Both the position numbers and the translations under genes were made by a program. From assembly GCA_901538445.1 (NCBI GenBank), contig LR594584.1:3588054-3652053 (forward strand): 64,000 bases of DNA. Reading direction: 5' to 3'. This DNA is from Gemmataceae bacterium (GTDB lineage: Bacteria > Planctomycetota > Planctomycetia > Gemmatales > Gemmataceae). Positions within the stretch are counted from its first letter, which is position 1, and each line of letters opens with the position of its first letter. Positions 36,440 through 46,287 of this stretch are shown here, piece by piece. The notes beneath the pieces are model-generated. The model was not told where the DNA came from. It made no database searches and saw only the letters and a list, made by a program, of their open reading frames with translations.

Positions 36440-38854
36440 ATGCCACCCGCCCAGCCCGTCGCGGCCGCCCGCCCCGCCCGCCCGGTGCCCGCGGCGCTCG
36501 CCCCTGTGGCCACCGCTCTGGTCGGCCTCGCCGCGAGCTTCCTGTTGTGGCAGGCGCTGGAGGACCAGCAGGTCCGGCGGGTCCACCGGTCGCTCCAGTC
36601 CGAACTCGCCGCCGCCGCGCACCAACTCGAGTCCGAAGTCGCGGACGGCACCCGGGCCCTCGGTCAGGTCGCCCGCTGCTGGGACGCCCTGGGGGACGCC
36701 CGTGCGGCGCGGGAGGCCGCGGCGTTCGCCGACGCCCGGCCCGGGTGCGCAGGCGTGGCCCTCGTCGGCCCCGGGGACGCGCTCCGGTGGGTCGACGGCT
36801 CGTCCTCCGGGGCACGGCCGCAGACGGTCGCCGGGCTCGGCGGCCCGGCCCTGGGGGCCGCGGTCCGGGACGGCACCCCCGCCCTGTGCTACCCCCTCCG
36901 GTCGGCGTGGGGCGGGGTCCGGATGGTCCTCTTGTTCGCCCCGCACGAACCGGGGAGCCCGCGGGGCGGGCTCGCGGCCGTGTTCCGGACCGACCGGTGG
37001 ATCGACGCCGTCCTGCACGCGAACGTCGCCGCGGGGTACGCGCTGGCGGTCACCGACGGGGCCGAGGAGGTGTACGCCCGCCGGGCGGCGGAGGACGCGT
37101 ACCGCGGGCTCGAGCAGTCCCTCCCGGTCCGCACCGGCCGCCCGTGGCGGCTCCACGCGTGGCCGACGCCCGAGGTCGTCGAGGGGGAGCGGTCCCCGCT
37201 TCCCGCCCTGTCGCTGGCGGTGGGGCTCCTGGCCACGACGCTCCTCACGGTCGCGGCCGGCACGGTGAGGGCCACCCGCCGGTACGCGGCCGACCTCGAG
37301 CGGGAGATCCGCGAGCGGGAGGCGGCCCAGAGCGCCCTCCGGCGGAGCGAGTCCCTGCACCGGTCGCTGACGGAGAACCTGGACCAGGGGGTGTACCTCA
37401 AGGACCGGGACGGGCGGTTCCTCGCCGCCAACCCGGCGTTCTGTCGCCTCGTCGGGCGGGACGCGGCCGCCGTTGTCGGCCGGACCGAGGCGGAGCTGCT
37501 GGCCGCCGCCGACGCGGCGGCGACCCACGCCGGGGACGAGCAGCGGGCGCGGGACGCCGGCCGGGCCGAGGGCGAGCGGACGGTCGCGGTCGCCGGCGCC
37601 CCCCGCGTGGTCCGCTACACGCTGACGCTGCTGCGGGACGGCAGCCTCCTGGGGCTCACGTGGGACGTGACCGAGTGGCGGGCCGTCGAGGCCCGGTTCC
37701 GCCAGGCGCAGAAGATGGAGGCGTTCGGACAACTGGCCGGGGGCGTGGCCCACGACTTCAACAACCTGCTCACCGTCATCAACGGGTTCACCGACCTGCT
37801 CCTCGAGGGCCTGCCTCCGGGCGACCCGCTGCGGGAGGCGGCCGGCGAGGTCCGCAACGCCGGCGAGCGCGCCGCGGCCCTCACCGCCCAGCTCCTCGCG
37901 TTCAGCCGCAAGTCGATCGTCGAGCCGAAGGTCCTTGACCTCAACGACGTGGTCGCCCGGGTCGGGAAGATGCTCCGGCGGCTGATCGGCGAGGACGTGC
38001 CCCTCGCGACGGAGCTCGCGGACGGGCTCCACCGGGTGTGGGCCGACCGGGGACAGGTCGAGCAGGTGCTGGTGAACCTTGCCGTGAACGCCCGCGACGC
38101 CATGCCCCGGGGCGGCCGGCTCACCGTCCGGACCCGGAACGTCGAGGTCGCCGCGGGGGCGGACCGGCGGCCCGGCCCCTACGCCGAGCTGGCGGTGTCC
38201 GACACCGGCGTGGGGATGACCGACGAGGTGCGGGCCAAGATCTTCGAGCCGTTCTTCACCACCAAGGACGTCGGCCAGGGGACCGGGCTCGGGCTGGCGA
38301 CCGTCCACGGCATCGTGTCCCAGGCCGGGGGGTACATCGACGTGGCGACGGAGCCCGGCCAGGGTACGACGTTCTCGGTCCTGCTCCCGGCGGTGGACGG
38401 CCCCGCGGCCCGGCCCGAGGTCCGGGCCGCGGCGACCGGCGTGCCACGGGGCTCGGAAACGGTCCTCCTCGTGGAGGACGAACTGGCCGTGCGGCGGCTG
38501 GCACGGGCCGCCCTGGAGGGCGTGGGGTACCGGGTGCTGGAGGCCGGCAGCGGGGCCGAGGCGGTGCGGATCGCCGACCAGTGCGCGGACCCGATCGATC
38601 TCCTGGTGACGGACGTGGTGATGCCCGGGATGGGGGGCGTGGACGTGGCCGCGGCCGTCCGCGCCCGCCGCCCGGCGACCCCGGTCCTGTTCGTCAGCGG
38701 GTACACCGACGACGACATCGTTCGGTACGGGCTGGGAGGGGACGGGACCGCATTTCTCCAGAAGCCGTTCACCCCCCAGTCCCTCGCCCGGAAGGTACGG
38801 GCCGTTCTCGACGCCCCGGCCGGCGAGTGTGCCGGACCCGCCCCGGCGCACTGA
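36440..38854 (+). CDS. hybrid sensor histidine kinase/response regulator
   Basis: 804 residues. Order: membrane helix ~19-41, periplasmic sensor ~42-250, second helix ~253-277 (LSLAVGLLATTLLTVAAGTV), PAS domain ~300-410 (LDQGVYLKDRDGRFLAANPAF), HisKA with GQLAGGVAHDFNNLLTVING, HATPase with VNLAVNARDAMPRGG, DTGVGMTDEV and GTGLGLATVHGI, and a receiver domain from ~672 (VLLVEDELAVRR, phospho-Asp in LLVTDVVMPGMGG, FVSGYT, FLQKPFTP). All catalytic boxes are intact. It is the kinase subclass whose H-box reads VAHDFNN. No partner output regulator is adjacent; the signal is unknown. It follows the lipoprotein gene by 38 bases and may share its transcript. Confidence 0.93.
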   Translation: MPPAQPVAAARPARPVPAALAPVATALVGLAASFLLWQALEDQQVRRVHRSLQSELAAAAHQLESEVADGTRALGQVARCWDALGDARAAREAAAFADARPGCAGVALVGPGDALRWVDGSSSGARPQTVAGLGGPALGAAVRDGTPALCYPLRSAWGGVRMVLLFAPHEPGSPRGGLAAVFRTDRWIDAVLHANVAAGYALAVTDGAEEVYARRAAEDAYRGLEQSLPVRTGRPWRLHAWPTPEVVEGERSPLPALSLAVGLLATTLLTVAAGTVRATRRYAADLEREIREREAAQSALRRSESLHRSLTENLDQGVYLKDRDGRFLAANPAFCRLVGRDAAAVVGRTEAELLAAADAAATHAGDEQRARDAGRAEGERTVAVAGAPRVVRYTLTLLRDGSLLGLTWDVTEWRAVEARFRQAQKMEAFGQLAGGVAHDFNNLLTVINGFTDLLLEGLPPGDPLREAAGEVRNAGERAAALTAQLLAFSRKSIVEPKVLDLNDVVARVGKMLRRLIGEDVPLATELADGLHRVWADRGQVEQVLVNLAVNARDAMPRGGRLTVRTRNVEVAAGADRRPGPYAELAVSDTGVGMTDEVRAKIFEPFFTTKDVGQGTGLGLATVHGIVSQAGGYIDVATEPGQGTTFSVLLPAVDGPAARPEVRAAATGVPRGSETVLLVEDELAVRRLARAALEGVGYRVLEAGSGAEAVRIADQCADPIDLLVTDVVMPGMGGVDVAAAVRARRPATPVLFVSGYTDDDIVRYGLGGDGTAFLQKPFTPQSLARKVRAVLDAPAGECAGPAPAH

Positions 38855-38873
38855 GGAGTAGCTCGAGCCGGGG

Positions 38874-38913
38874 GGTCTGATCGCCGGCGATCGCCCCGCC
38901 CCTGGGGCAGACC
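38874..38913. terminator. possible bidirectional terminator
   Basis: GGTCTG/CAGACC (38874-38879, 38908-38913) enclose the palindrome GATCGCCGGCGATC and a short CCCC/GGGG stem, between the convergent kinase and GH15 genes. No T-tract, so weak evidence. Confidence 0.35.
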
Positions 38914-38940
38914 AATTGCTCAGCTTCTGAACCGGCCTGG

Positions 38941-40776
38941 TCACTTCCCCGACAGCGCGCGGTCGAGGTTGAACGCGGCCGAGATGAGCCCGAGGTGCGT
39001 GAACGCCTGCGGGAAGTTGCCGAGTGCCTCGCCGCTCGGCCCGGTCTGCTCCGCGTACAGCCCCAACTGGCTCGCGTACCCGAGCATCTGCTCGAACCGC
39101 AGCCGGGCCTCGGCGAGCAGCTTCGGGTCGGTGCGGCCGGCCCGGGTCAGCGCCTCGATGAGCCAGAACGAGCACATGTTGAACGTGCCCTCGGTGCCGG
39201 GCAGCCCGTCGGGCGCGTGCTCCGGGTTGTACCGGTACACGAGCCCGTCGGCGGCCAGCCCGCCGGCCTCGAGGGGCCGGCGGACCGCGTCGAGGGTGCT
39301 CAGCATCCGCGGGTCGTTCGGGGCGGTGAAGAACACGAGCGGGAGCAGCAGCAGCGAGGCGTCCAGCGCGTCCGACCCGTAGCTCTGCACGAACGCCTTG
39401 CGGTCCCCGCTCCACCCCCGGGTCATGACCTCGTCGAGGATCGCGTCGCGGGCCGCGAGCCACCGGGCCCGGTCGGCCGGGAGCGACCGCTTGTCGGCCA
39501 GCCGGAGCCCGCGGTCCAGCGCCACCCAGCACAGCACCCGCGAGTACACGAAGTCCCGCCGCCCGCCGCGGACCTCCCAGATGCCCTCGTCCTGCCGCTG
39601 CCAGTTCCCGGCCACCCAGTCGATCATCCCGCGGAGCCGCACCCAGTCGTCGTACGTGATGGGCGAGGCGTACTTGTTGAACAGGTACACGGCGTCCATG
39701 AGCTCGCCGTAGATGTCGAGCTGGAGCTGGCCGTGCGCGCCGTTGCCGATGCGGACCGGTTTCGAGCCCTTGTACCCGTCGAGGTGGGGGAGCTCGAACT
39801 CGTCGAGTTCGGACTCGCCGCCGATCCCGTACATGAGCTGGAGCGGGCCGTCGCAGTGCGCGTCCGGGTTCCGCCACCGGTGCCGGAGCCAGTCCATGAA
39901 CCGGACCGCCTCCTCGGTGAACCCGATCCGCAGGAACGCGTACACGGTGAACGCGGCGTCGCGGATCCAGGTGAACCGGTAGTCCCAGTTCCGCACCCCG
40001 CCGATCCCCTCGGGCAGGCTCGTGGTGAGGGCCGCGACGATCGCCCCGGTGGGCTCGTAGGTGAGCAGCTTGAGCGCGAGCGCCGAGCGGTACACCTGGT
40101 CCCGCCACCGGCCCTTGTAGGTACACTTCGCCAGCCACGCGTGCCAGTAGTCCACGGTCCGCTGGAACAGCTCCGCGGCCCCGGCCGCGGTCGGGCACCC
40201 CTCCTGCTTGTGGCCGGGGGCCACCACCTGGAGCACGAACGTCCGCTCCTCCCCGGCCCGCAGCGACACCTCGCCGGTCGCCCCGCCGCCGGCGACCCGC
40301 AGGTCGATCGGCGACGACAGCGCGAGGCACAGCCCGGGGCCGTCGAACCGGACCCCGCACTCGTCCGGGTACGCCGCGTGCTCGGCGCGGGCGTAGTCGA
40401 ACGCCGGGCGGCACTCCACCTTCACCGACAGCTCCCCGGTCACGACCCGCACGCGGCGCACGAGCTGGTGCTCGCAGGCGTCGCCGGGCCGCGGGACCGG
40501 CATGAAGTCGATCAGCTCCATGATCCCGTCCGGGTGCAGGAACCGGGTGACGAGGACGTTCGTGTCGGGCCAGTAGAACTGCTTGTGCCGCGCGCCCTCG
40601 ACCCCCGGGGCGATGCGGAACCGGCCGCCCTTCGCGTCGTCGAGGACCGCCCCGAACACGCTCGGCGAGTCGAACCGCGGCAGGCACATCCAGTCGATCG
40701 AGCCGTCCTGCCCGACCAGCGCGGCCGTGCGCAGGTTCCCGATGACCCCGTAGCTCTCGATGGGCTGGTAAGGCAT
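38941..40776 (-). CDS. glycoside hydrolase family 15 (glucoamylase/trehalase-like)
   Basis: 611 residues. Inverting exo-hydrolase fold (alpha/alpha6 barrel) with the bacterial N-terminal beta-sandwich: [33 protein letters not shown] is the diagnostic N-terminal block. Barrel motifs: [27 protein letters not shown] (probable general acid Glu) and [20 protein letters not shown] (probable general base Glu). No signal peptide, so it acts in the cytoplasm on glucans, or on trehalose as some actinobacterial members do. It runs 30 bases before the end of sthA on the same strand, and the two may be co-transcribed with sthA first. Confidence 0.92.
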   Translation of the reverse strand: MPYQPIESYGVIGNLRTAALVGQDGSIDWMCLPRFDSPSVFGAVLDDAKGGRFRIAPGVEGARHKQFYWPDTNVLVTRFLHPDGIMELIDFMPVPRPGDACEHQLVRRVRVVTGELSVKVECRPAFDYARAEHAAYPDECGVRFDGPGLCLALSSPIDLRVAGGGATGEVSLRAGEERTFVLQVVAPGHKQEGCPTAAGAAELFQRTVDYWHAWLAKCTYKGRWRDQVYRSALALKLLTYEPTGAIVAALTTSLPEGIGGVRNWDYRFTWIRDAAFTVYAFLRIGFTEEAVRFMDWLRHRWRNPDAHCDGPLQLMYGIGGESELDEFELPHLDGYKGSKPVRIGNGAHGQLQLDIYGELMDAVYLFNKYASPITYDDWVRLRGMIDWVAGNWQRQDEGIWEVRGGRRDFVYSRVLCWVALDRGLRLADKRSLPADRARWLAARDAILDEVMTRGWSGDRKAFVQSYGSDALDASLLLLPLVFFTAPNDPRMLSTLDAVRRPLEAGGLAADGLVYRYNPEHAPDGLPGTEGTFNMCSFWLIEALTRAGRTDPKLLAEARLRFEQMLGYASQLGLYAEQTGPSGEALGNFPQAFTHLGLISAAFNLDRALSGK

Positions 40777-40806
40777 GCTCTCTCCCGTGGGGTGGGTGCC
40801 GTCATG

Positions 40807-42222
40807 TTAGCGACCCGGTGCGGCCCCGGTCCGCTCGCGGAGCAGCGCGTCGTGGGTGGCGAGCTTGTACAGCTCGCCGAGGGTCGGGTGGTTGAAGCAC
40901 GTCTGGAGCAGCAGGTCCGCGCCGGCCCCGGTCATCAGGGTCAGCACCCCGATGTGGACCACCTCGGAGGCCAGCTCGCCGATGACGTGCGCTCCGAGGA
41001 GCTTGCGGTCGGACCGGCGGAACAGGAGCTTCAGGAACCCGGCCGCGTCGCCGATGATCTTCCCCCGGGCGACGTCCGCGTACTCGGCCCGGCCGACGAG
41101 GAACTCGACCCCCTGCGCGCGGAGCTCGGCCTCGGTCGCGCCGGCCGAACTCACCTCGGGGATGGTGTAGATGCCCGTCGGCAGCACCGGCGCGACCGGC
41201 CCGCGGCACGGCTCCCCGAAGGCGTGCCCGGCCGCGGCCCGGCCCTGCTCGGCGCTGGTCGAGGCCAGCGCCGGGAACCCGATCACGTCCCCGACCGCGT
41301 AGATGTGCGGGACGTTCGTCTGGAACTGCGCGTTCACCGCGAGCCGCCCCTTGGGGGCGACGTCCAGCCCGGCCGCGGCCGGGTCCAGTTCGGCCGTGCG
41401 GCTCGTGCGGCCGGCGCAGATCAGCACGTGGTGGGTGACCAGTGTGCCCCCCGACGACAGCCCGAGCCGCACGTCGCCCTCGGGCGGCGCGTCGCACGAC
41501 GCGACCGTCTCGCCCCAGACGAACCGCACCCCGAGCCGCCGCATCCCGGCCTCCAGCGCCGCGGACAGGTCCGCGTCGAGGAACGGGAGCAGCGCGTCGC
41601 GGCCGTCCACGAGGTGCGTCTCGACCCCGAGCGCCGCGAACATGCACGCGTACTCGCTGCCGATCACCCCGGCCCCGACCACCGCGATCGACCGCGGCAT
41701 CTGGTGCAGGTCAAGGAGTTCGTCCGAGTCGTGGACCCGCGTGTGCTCGAACGGGAACCCGGGCGGGCGGAGCGGCACCGAGCCGGTGGCGACGACGATC
41801 TTGTCCGCGGTCAGGTCGCGCTCGCCCCCGGCCCCGGCGACCCGGACAGTGTGCGGGCCCGCGAACCGCGCGGCGCCGTGAACCAGTTCCACGCCGTACC
41901 GCGTGAGGAGCCCTCGGATCTGCTCGCGGTGCGCGGCCTTGATGGTCCGCTCGTGCCGCAGCACGTCGTCGATGGTCGCGTCCCGGCCCAGCGACAGGTC
42001 CACCCCGTACAGGTCGCGGCTCCGGAGCCCCGAGAGGGCCAGCGCGGTCTCCCGCAGCGTCTTGCTGGGGAGCGTGCCGGTGTTCACCGCGGCCCCGCCG
42101 ACGAACGGGGCCTTCTCGATCAAGGCGACCCGCTTACCGAGCCGGGCGGCCGTGACGGCCGCGGTCTCGCCGCCCGGACCGGCCCCGATCACCACGAGGT
42201 CGAACGCGTCAGAATCGGTCAT
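40807..42222 (-). CDS. sthA: soluble pyridine nucleotide transhydrogenase
   Basis: 471 residues (E. coli SthA 466). Flavoprotein that moves hydride between NADPH and NAD+, balancing the two pools. ATG 42222 has GGAG upstream; the longer open frame lacks family similarity. Visible: FAD motif LVVIGAGPGGETAAVTAARLG, NTGTLPSKTLRE in place of the redox Cys pair of lipoamide dehydrogenase (the hallmark of SthA), the NAD(P) motif IAVVGAGVIGSEYACMFAALG, IYAVGDVIGFPALASTSAEQG and a complete dimerisation domain (THEVSSAG-like segment IPEVSSAGATEAEL, FNHPTLGELYKLA). Confidence 0.92.
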   Translation of the reverse strand: MTDSDAFDLVVIGAGPGGETAAVTAARLGKRVALIEKAPFVGGAAVNTGTLPSKTLRETALALSGLRSRDLYGVDLSLGRDATIDDVLRHERTIKAAHREQIRGLLTRYGVELVHGAARFAGPHTVRVAGAGGERDLTADKIVVATGSVPLRPPGFPFEHTRVHDSDELLDLHQMPRSIAVVGAGVIGSEYACMFAALGVETHLVDGRDALLPFLDADLSAALEAGMRRLGVRFVWGETVASCDAPPEGDVRLGLSSGGTLVTHHVLICAGRTSRTAELDPAAAGLDVAPKGRLAVNAQFQTNVPHIYAVGDVIGFPALASTSAEQGRAAAGHAFGEPCRGPVAPVLPTGIYTIPEVSSAGATEAELRAQGVEFLVGRAEYADVARGKIIGDAAGFLKLLFRRSDRKLLGAHVIGELASEVVHIGVLTLMTGAGADLLLQTCFNHPTLGELYKLATHDALLRERTGAAPGR

Positions 42223-42310
42223 GCTTGCTCCGGGGGTGGCCCTCCCCGAACCGTTCCCGGCTGTTTGCGCGCGAGGGATGGGGGACGTCACCGCAGCGGG
42301 AGCAACCGCC

Positions 42311-42370
42311 GTGCCGGGGTCTCCGGCACAAGGACGTGGCGCGTGAATGCGCCTCGTGCGTCCTTGTGCC
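42311..42370. repeat. hairpin cluster in the sthA/GH5 divergent gap
   Basis: GTGCCGG/CCGGCAC (42311-42329) abuts a larger stem GGCACAAGGACG/CGTCCTTGTGCC (42325-42336, 42359-42370) that encloses GGCGC/GCGCC. The region is the shared promoter area of two divergent genes, 65 bases before the GH5 start. Confidence 0.65.
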
Positions 42371-42434
42371 CGCGGCCGCCCGGGGGTACGCTCCGTTCCA
42401 CGCCCCGCCACCCCGCCCCTCCCGGTGAACAGCC

Positions 42435-45047
42435 ATGTCCCCAGCGCGCGTGGTTCTCGTCCTTCTCCTCTCTTCTGCTCTCGCACGCGCCGGAGACGGG
42501 GACGCGAAGACCCAACCCGGCGGGGGCGGGTACGCCGAGATCCGCGTGGTGGACGCCGTCACGGGACGGGGCGTGCCGCTCGTGGAACTGGAGACCGTGA
42601 ACGGCCTCGTGTTCGTGACCGACAACGCCGGCCGCGTCGCGTTCCACGAACCGGGGCTGATGAACCGCGAGGTGTTCTTCACGGTGCGGAGCCACGGGTA
42701 CGAGGCGAAGAAGGACGGGTTCGGGTTCGCCGGGGCGCGCGTGACTCCGAAGGCCGGGGCGATATCCGAGATCACCGTCACGCGCCGGAACGTCGCCGAG
42801 CGGTTGTGCCGGCTGACCGGCGAGGGACTGTACCGCGACAGCGTGCTACTCGGCCACAAGCCGCCGCTCGCGGACCCGCTCAACCCCGGCAAGGTCGGCG
42901 GGCAGGACTCGGTGCAGACGGTCGAGTACAAGGGCAAGGTGCTCTGGCTCTGGGGCGACACGCAGCGGATGGACTACCCGCTCGGCCTGTTCCGCACCGC
43001 GGGCGCGACCACGCCGCTGTTCGACCCGAAGGACGCGAAGACCGACCCCGCAAACGGCATCGCGTTCGACTACTTCGTGGACGCGAAGACCGGGTTCACG
43101 CGCGCGATGATGCCGCTCGCCGAGCGGCCCGAGGGGGTCGTGTGGATCTTCTCGCTCGCCGTGGTGCCGGACGACGACGGCCGCGACGCGCTCGTCGCGC
43201 ACTATAGCCGCCGCAAGGGGCTCGAAGCGGAACTCGAACAGGGGATCGCCCGGTACGACGACGCGAAGGAGATCTTCGTCCCGGCCAGGGAACTCCCACT
43301 CAAGGAGGCGTGGCGGCGGCCGACCGGGCACCCGATCCCGTTCGAGGAGGCCGGCAAGAAGTGGGTGCTGTTCGGCAGCCCGAACCCGAACGTCCGCGTG
43401 CCGGCCACTCTGAAGGCGGTACTCGACCCCGAGCAGTACGAGGCGTTCACCTGTCTCAAGTCGGGGGGCGACGCGAAGACCGCGGAAGTCGAGACCGGCC
43501 CGGACGGCGCGCCGGTGTGGCGGTGGCAGAAGGCGCTGCCGCCGCTCGACTCGAAGGGCGAGCGCGAGCTGGTGAAGGCCGGCAAGATCAACCCGCAGCA
43601 CGCCCGGTTCTGCCCCGCCGACGCCGGCCGGCCCGCGGACCGCGTGGTGCTGCACAGCGGGTCGGTGCGGTGGAACGAGTTCCGCAAGCGCTGGGTGCTC
43701 GTCGCCGGGCAGATCGGCGGCACGTCGCACCTCGGCGAGGTGTGGTACGCCGAGGCCGACCACCCGACCGGACCGTTCGAGCGTGCGGTGAAGGTCGCGA
43801 CGCACGAGCGGCAGACGTTCTACAACGTGTGCCACCACGCCTTCCTCGACCGCGACGGCGGCCGCACGATCCACTTCGAGGGCACGTACACGAACGACTT
43901 CTCGGGCAACCCAGCGAAGACCCCGCGGTACAACTACAACCAGGTGCTCTACCGGCTCGACCTCGACGACGCGGCCTTGCGCCCCGTGCGAACCGCCGCG
44001 GTCGCACCGCCCCTCGAACTCATCCGCCCGAGCAAGGACAACACCCACTTCGTCGGCGCGACGAGCGGCAAGCGGTTCGTGGTCTGGGGCGTGAACTACG
44101 ACCACGATGGCGCTGGCCGGCTGTTGGAGGACTACTGGGAAAAAGAGTGGGACACCGTTGTCGAAGACTTCCGCGAAATCAAGGAACTCGGGGCGAACGT
44201 CGTCCGCGTCCACCTGCAACTCGGCAAGTTCATGGACGCCGCGGACCGCCCGAACGGCGCGAACCTCGCCCGTCTGACGAAGCTCGTGCGGCTCGCCGAG
44301 GAGACCGGCCTGTACCTCGATGTCACCGGCCTCGGGTGCTACCACAAGAAGGACGTGCCCACCTGGTACGACAAACTGAGTGAGGCCGACCGCTGGGACG
44401 TGCAGGAGCGGTTCTGGCGGGCGGTCGCCAAGGCGTGCAAGGACAGCCCCGCGATCTTCTGCTACGACCTGATGAACGAGCCGGTGCTGGCCGGCGACGC
44501 GAAGGACAACGAGTGGCTGGCCGCCCCGCTCGGCGACAAGCACTTCGTGCAGCGCATCACCCGCGACCTGGACGGCCGCACCCGCGAGGGGGTCGCGAAG
44601 CAGTGGGTGAAGAAGCTCACGGCCGCGGTCCGGGCCGAGGACGACCGGCACATGATCACCGTCGGCGTGATCCCGTGGGCGCACGTGTTCAAGGGGGCGA
44701 AGCCGCTGTTCTACGCGCCCGGGGTCGGCGACCCGCTCGACTTCGTGAGCGTCCACTTCTACCCGAAGAAGGGCGACGTGGCCGGCTCACTGGAAGCGCT
44801 CAAGGTGTACGAGATCGGCAAGCCGCTCGTGGTCGAGGAGATCTTCCCGCTCGGGTGCAGCATCGAGGAGGCCGGCGAGTTCATCGACGGCTCGCGCGCG
44901 TTCTGCGACGGGTGGGTGAGCTTCTACTGGGGCAAGACGATCGCGGAGAACGAGAAGGCCGGCGACCTCAAGGGCGCGCTCGTCGCGAAGTGGCTCGGGT
45001 ACTTCAAGACGCACGCGGCCGAAATGACCGCCCCGCCCAAGAAGTGA
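42435..45047 (+). CDS. secreted two-domain protein: N-terminal propeller-like part plus GH5-type glycoside hydrolase
   Basis: 870 residues with a signal peptide (VVLVLLLSSALARAGD). Residues ~30-110 look like a carboxypeptidase-regulatory beta domain (AEIRVVDAVTGRGVPLVELETV). Residues ~110-530 resemble a five-bladed-propeller, glycosidase-like region with repeated aromatic strands (YKGKVLWLWGDTQRM, KKWVLFGSPNPNVRV, RWVLVAGQIGGTSHLGEVWYA). From ~547 there is a TIM barrel of the GH5 type: VVWGVNYDHDGAG, ELGANVVRVHLQLGKF, YDLMNEPVLAG with acid/base Glu682, and KPLVVEEIFPLG with the nucleophile Glu801 or Glu802. Likely cleaves beta-linked polysaccharide outside the cytoplasm. The pairing of the two parts is uncommon as far as I know. 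Confidence 0.82.
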   Translation: MSPARVVLVLLLSSALARAGDGDAKTQPGGGGYAEIRVVDAVTGRGVPLVELETVNGLVFVTDNAGRVAFHEPGLMNREVFFTVRSHGYEAKKDGFGFAGARVTPKAGAISEITVTRRNVAERLCRLTGEGLYRDSVLLGHKPPLADPLNPGKVGGQDSVQTVEYKGKVLWLWGDTQRMDYPLGLFRTAGATTPLFDPKDAKTDPANGIAFDYFVDAKTGFTRAMMPLAERPEGVVWIFSLAVVPDDDGRDALVAHYSRRKGLEAELEQGIARYDDAKEIFVPARELPLKEAWRRPTGHPIPFEEAGKKWVLFGSPNPNVRVPATLKAVLDPEQYEAFTCLKSGGDAKTAEVETGPDGAPVWRWQKALPPLDSKGERELVKAGKINPQHARFCPADAGRPADRVVLHSGSVRWNEFRKRWVLVAGQIGGTSHLGEVWYAEADHPTGPFERAVKVATHERQTFYNVCHHAFLDRDGGRTIHFEGTYTNDFSGNPAKTPRYNYNQVLYRLDLDDAALRPVRTAAVAPPLELIRPSKDNTHFVGATSGKRFVVWGVNYDHDGAGRLLEDYWEKEWDTVVEDFREIKELGANVVRVHLQLGKFMDAADRPNGANLARLTKLVRLAEETGLYLDVTGLGCYHKKDVPTWYDKLSEADRWDVQERFWRAVAKACKDSPAIFCYDLMNEPVLAGDAKDNEWLAAPLGDKHFVQRITRDLDGRTREGVAKQWVKKLTAAVRAEDDRHMITVGVIPWAHVFKGAKPLFYAPGVGDPLDFVSVHFYPKKGDVAGSLEALKVYEIGKPLVVEEIFPLGCSIEEAGEFIDGSRAFCDGWVSFYWGKTIAENEKAGDLKGALVAKWLGYFKTHAAEMTAPPKK

Positions 45048-45093
45048 CCGCGCCTGAAACACGCACCTCAAACGCGAAAGTGGCTTTGGCCTT

Positions 45094-45157
45094 GGCGAGC
45101 CGTGTGTGTCAACACACGGGTTGACGTTCACCCGTGTGTTGACACACACGGCTCGCC
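45094..45157. repeat. REPIN-like palindrome, family A copy 2
   Basis: Arms 45094-45121 and 45130-45157 are perfect 28-mers around an 8-base loop. It is the same element as at 12364 except for one paired change: the G at 12380 with C at 12411 is C at 45110 with G at 45141, so pairing is kept. Loop sequences differ slightly (TGACGTTC against TTACGCTC). Lies between the GH5 and aldo/keto reductase genes. Confidence 0.9.
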
Positions 45158-45248
45158 GAAGGCGAACACCTCGTGTCACTTTCCCAGCCACTAAGATGTG
45201 CGGGTGGCCGCGCCGAACGAGTGCGGCCGACACACGGGGGGCTTCGCT

Positions 45249-46196
45249 GTGGCAACGCGGACACTGGGACGGTCGGGGATCGCGGTCGGGCCGCTCGCGC
45301 TGGGCGGGAACGTGTTCGGGTGGACCATCGACGAGGCCGCGTCGTTCCGCGTCCTCGACGGGTTCGTCGCGGCCGGCCTGAACCTCATCGACACCGCCGA
45401 CGTGTACTCCGTCTGGGTGCCCGGCCACACCGGCGGCGAGTCCGAGACGGTTATCGGCAAGTGGCTGAAGAAGTCCGGGGCGCGCGACCGGGTCGTCATC
45501 GCGACGAAGGTCGGGCTCGAGATCGGCGGCGAGAAGGGGCTGTCGCGGGCGCACATCTTGAAGTCGGCCGAGCGCTCGCTGAACCGACTCGGCGTCGACA
45601 CCATCGACCTGTACCAGTCGCACCAGGACGACCCGAGCACGCCGCTCGAAGAAACCCTCGGCGCGTTTGGCGAGTTGGTCGCCCAGAAGAAGGTGCGGGC
45701 CATCGGCGCGTCGAACTACTCGGCGGCGCGCCTCGCCGAGGCACTCGCGGTGAGCGCCGCCAAGAACCTCCCGCGGTACGAGTGCCTCCAGCCGAACTAC
45801 AACCTGTGCGACCGGGCCGGGTACGAGGCCGAGCTGGAGCCGCTGTGCCGCAAGGAGGGGGTCGGCGTGATCCCGTACTACTCGCTCGCGGCCGGGTTTC
45901 TCACCGGGAAGTACCGCACGCAAGCGGACCTCGCGAAGAGCGCCCGCGGCGCGAAGGTGGGCAAGAGCTACCTGAACGACCGCGGGCTGAAGGTGCTCGC
46001 GGCGGTAGATGCGGTCGCGGCCGACCTCAAGGTGTCGCAGGCTCAGGTGGCGCTCGCGTGGCTCATCGCCCGCCCCGGGATCACCGCCCCGATCGCCAGC
46101 GCCACCACGCCCGAGCAGCTCGCCGAACTCGTCGCCGCGACGAAGCTCGCGCTCAGCCCCGCCGCCGTGGCGAAGCTCGACGAAGCGAGCGCGTGA
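45249..46196 (+). CDS. aldo/keto reductase
   Basis: 315 residues from GTG 45249, preceded by GGGGGG; GTG 45198 would add 17 residues unlike the family. NADPH-dependent (beta/alpha)8 oxidoreductase. Visible: NLIDTADVYSVWVPGHTGGESE (catalytic Asp and Tyr), IATKVGLEIGGEKGLS (Lys), DLYQSHQDDP (His in the expected strand), GASNYSAARLAEAL and TAPIASATTPEQL at the cofactor end. Most similar in layout to the general-stress YajO/Tas-like group. Substrate not determinable. No signal peptide. Confidence 0.92.
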   Translation: MATRTLGRSGIAVGPLALGGNVFGWTIDEAASFRVLDGFVAAGLNLIDTADVYSVWVPGHTGGESETVIGKWLKKSGARDRVVIATKVGLEIGGEKGLSRAHILKSAERSLNRLGVDTIDLYQSHQDDPSTPLEETLGAFGELVAQKKVRAIGASNYSAARLAEALAVSAAKNLPRYECLQPNYNLCDRAGYEAELEPLCRKEGVGVIPYYSLAAGFLTGKYRTQADLAKSARGAKVGKSYLNDRGLKVLAAVDAVAADLKVSQAQVALAWLIARPGITAPIASATTPEQLAELVAATKLALSPAAVAKLDEASA

Positions 46197-46287
46197 CGGT
46201 CCCGTTGGGTCGAGCAGAAAGAAATCTTGTCTGCCCGCTCCGGGGCGGGGGTTCTTCAGGCAAACCCCGCCCGCGGAGCCCTCCGCC

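Noticed and set aside
34766..40687. 1973-codon minus-strand open frame
   Set aside because: Runs across the DUF1559, lipoprotein, kinase and GH15 genes; composition is typical of an antisense shadow.
38995..42600. 1201-codon plus-strand open frame
   Set aside because: Antisense to the GH15 and sthA genes, both of which have full family motifs on the other strand.
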